From Thermomucor indicae-seudaticae (Eukaryota > Mucoromycota > Mucoromycetes > Mucorales > Lichtheimiaceae), in contig JSYX01000188.1 of the NCBI GenBank assembly GCA_000787465.1, positions 1 to 57,397 on the forward strand: 57,397 nucleotides of DNA, in the 5' to 3' direction. The number at the start of each line of letters is the position of its first letter. Position 1 is the first letter of the stretch. A program made the position numbers and the translations under genes. The notes beneath the pieces are model-generated. The model was not told the DNA's origin. It ran no database searches and saw only the letters and a program-made list of their open reading frames with translations. Below, piece after piece: positions 57,079 through 57,397 of the stretch.

Positions 57079-57397
57079 TTACACCTGTACGCCCCCCGAA
57101 GGGGCGGTGCCGGGGTCGACGCCAGGATTCACTGCAACGAAAGCCCAAATGTCCCTGCCGATTAGGCCCGCCGTCGGCCCCACACTCCCCAAAGAGAATA
57201 GGGGAAAGCCTATCATCATCATCATCATGAGAATTTGCATCAATAGAACATCAAGCAGAAAGAACGTACCATCACGCGACTTGGCAAAGAATACCCTTGC
57301 CGTTGGAAACAACCTTCATTGCGCCAATAAAAGACCTTCTTTGTCTGCCTTGTGCGTAGGAGTATCACCGGTCAAAGGTCTTGCGTGAAGGGGAAAA
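57079..57397 (-). CDS. Possible 3' part of a gene cut by the window edge
   Basis: A minus-strand frame of 78 codons runs across a markedly G/C-rich stretch (about 57090-57200) unlike its A/T-rich surroundings. An intron-like unit (donor gtacgtt near 57270, acceptor atgatag near 57217) and a possible further donor (gtgtaagt near 57079) suggest an exon between them coding for a Gly/Pro-rich segment. No family was recognised. A GC-rich hairpin, cgccccccgaaggggcg, lies at 57091-57107. Low confidence. Confidence 0.25.

Overview
The window is nuclear DNA from a filamentous fungus, most likely an early-diverging (Mucoromycota-type) species. The support is short GT-AG introns of roughly 45-85 nt at high density, compact two-strand gene packing, pyrimidine-rich promoters, an L-lactate dehydrogenase of the Mucorales type, and the presence of an APH-1 gamma-secretase subunit, a family absent from yeasts and most Dikarya. 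The species assignment is inference. No tRNA, rRNA, CRISPR array or prokaryotic operon was seen.

Layout. 1.1-2.4 kb: a Reg1/DUF1752-type phosphatase regulator (+). 3.3-4.8 kb: a conserved-looking acidic protein (+), convergent with a small DUF202 membrane protein (-). 7.0-10.5 kb: mitochondrial NADP-isocitrate dehydrogenase (-), divergent from a PHP-domain membrane protein (+). 10.6-18.2 kb: the large PI4-kinase STT4/PI4KA (-). 18.3-22.3 kb: L-lactate dehydrogenase, a type I membrane protein and a triple-KH RNA-binding protein, all (-). 23.1-30.3 kb: a peroxiredoxin (+) and an alpha-arrestin (-) whose 3' ends are duplicated on either side of a 3.4-kb insert; the insert carries two intron-containing genes of unknown family. 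30.6-35.0 kb: a four-TM protein (-), an RNF126-type RING E3 (+) and APH-1 (-). 35.2-36.7 kb: a Medusa-type (DUF7082) regulator (-). 37.9-43.7 kb: two paralogous HSL-type alpha/beta hydrolases (-), separated by gene-poor DNA with a small poly(A) retroposition. 44.5-50.8 kb: a two-TM protein with a PPSY motif, an SSH4-like SPRY/PPxY adaptor, signal peptidase subunit 2, glutathione reductase and a TVP15/COPI-associated protein, all (+). 52.3-54.4 kb: an MFS sugar transporter interrupted by one in-frame TGA. 54.8-56.4 kb: an F-box/LRR protein (-). The right edge may hold the end of another (-) gene.

Functional themes. Several products are expected to act on membrane-protein traffic and turnover: alpha-arrestin, the SSH4-like adaptor, the RING E3, the TVP15-like protein, STT4, signal peptidase and APH-1. 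ICDH, peroxiredoxin and glutathione reductase share redox/NADPH chemistry. No operon-like logic is expected in this genome, so neighbour relations are mostly incidental. Exon boundaries were assigned by eye from reading frame, GT/AG sites and family similarity.
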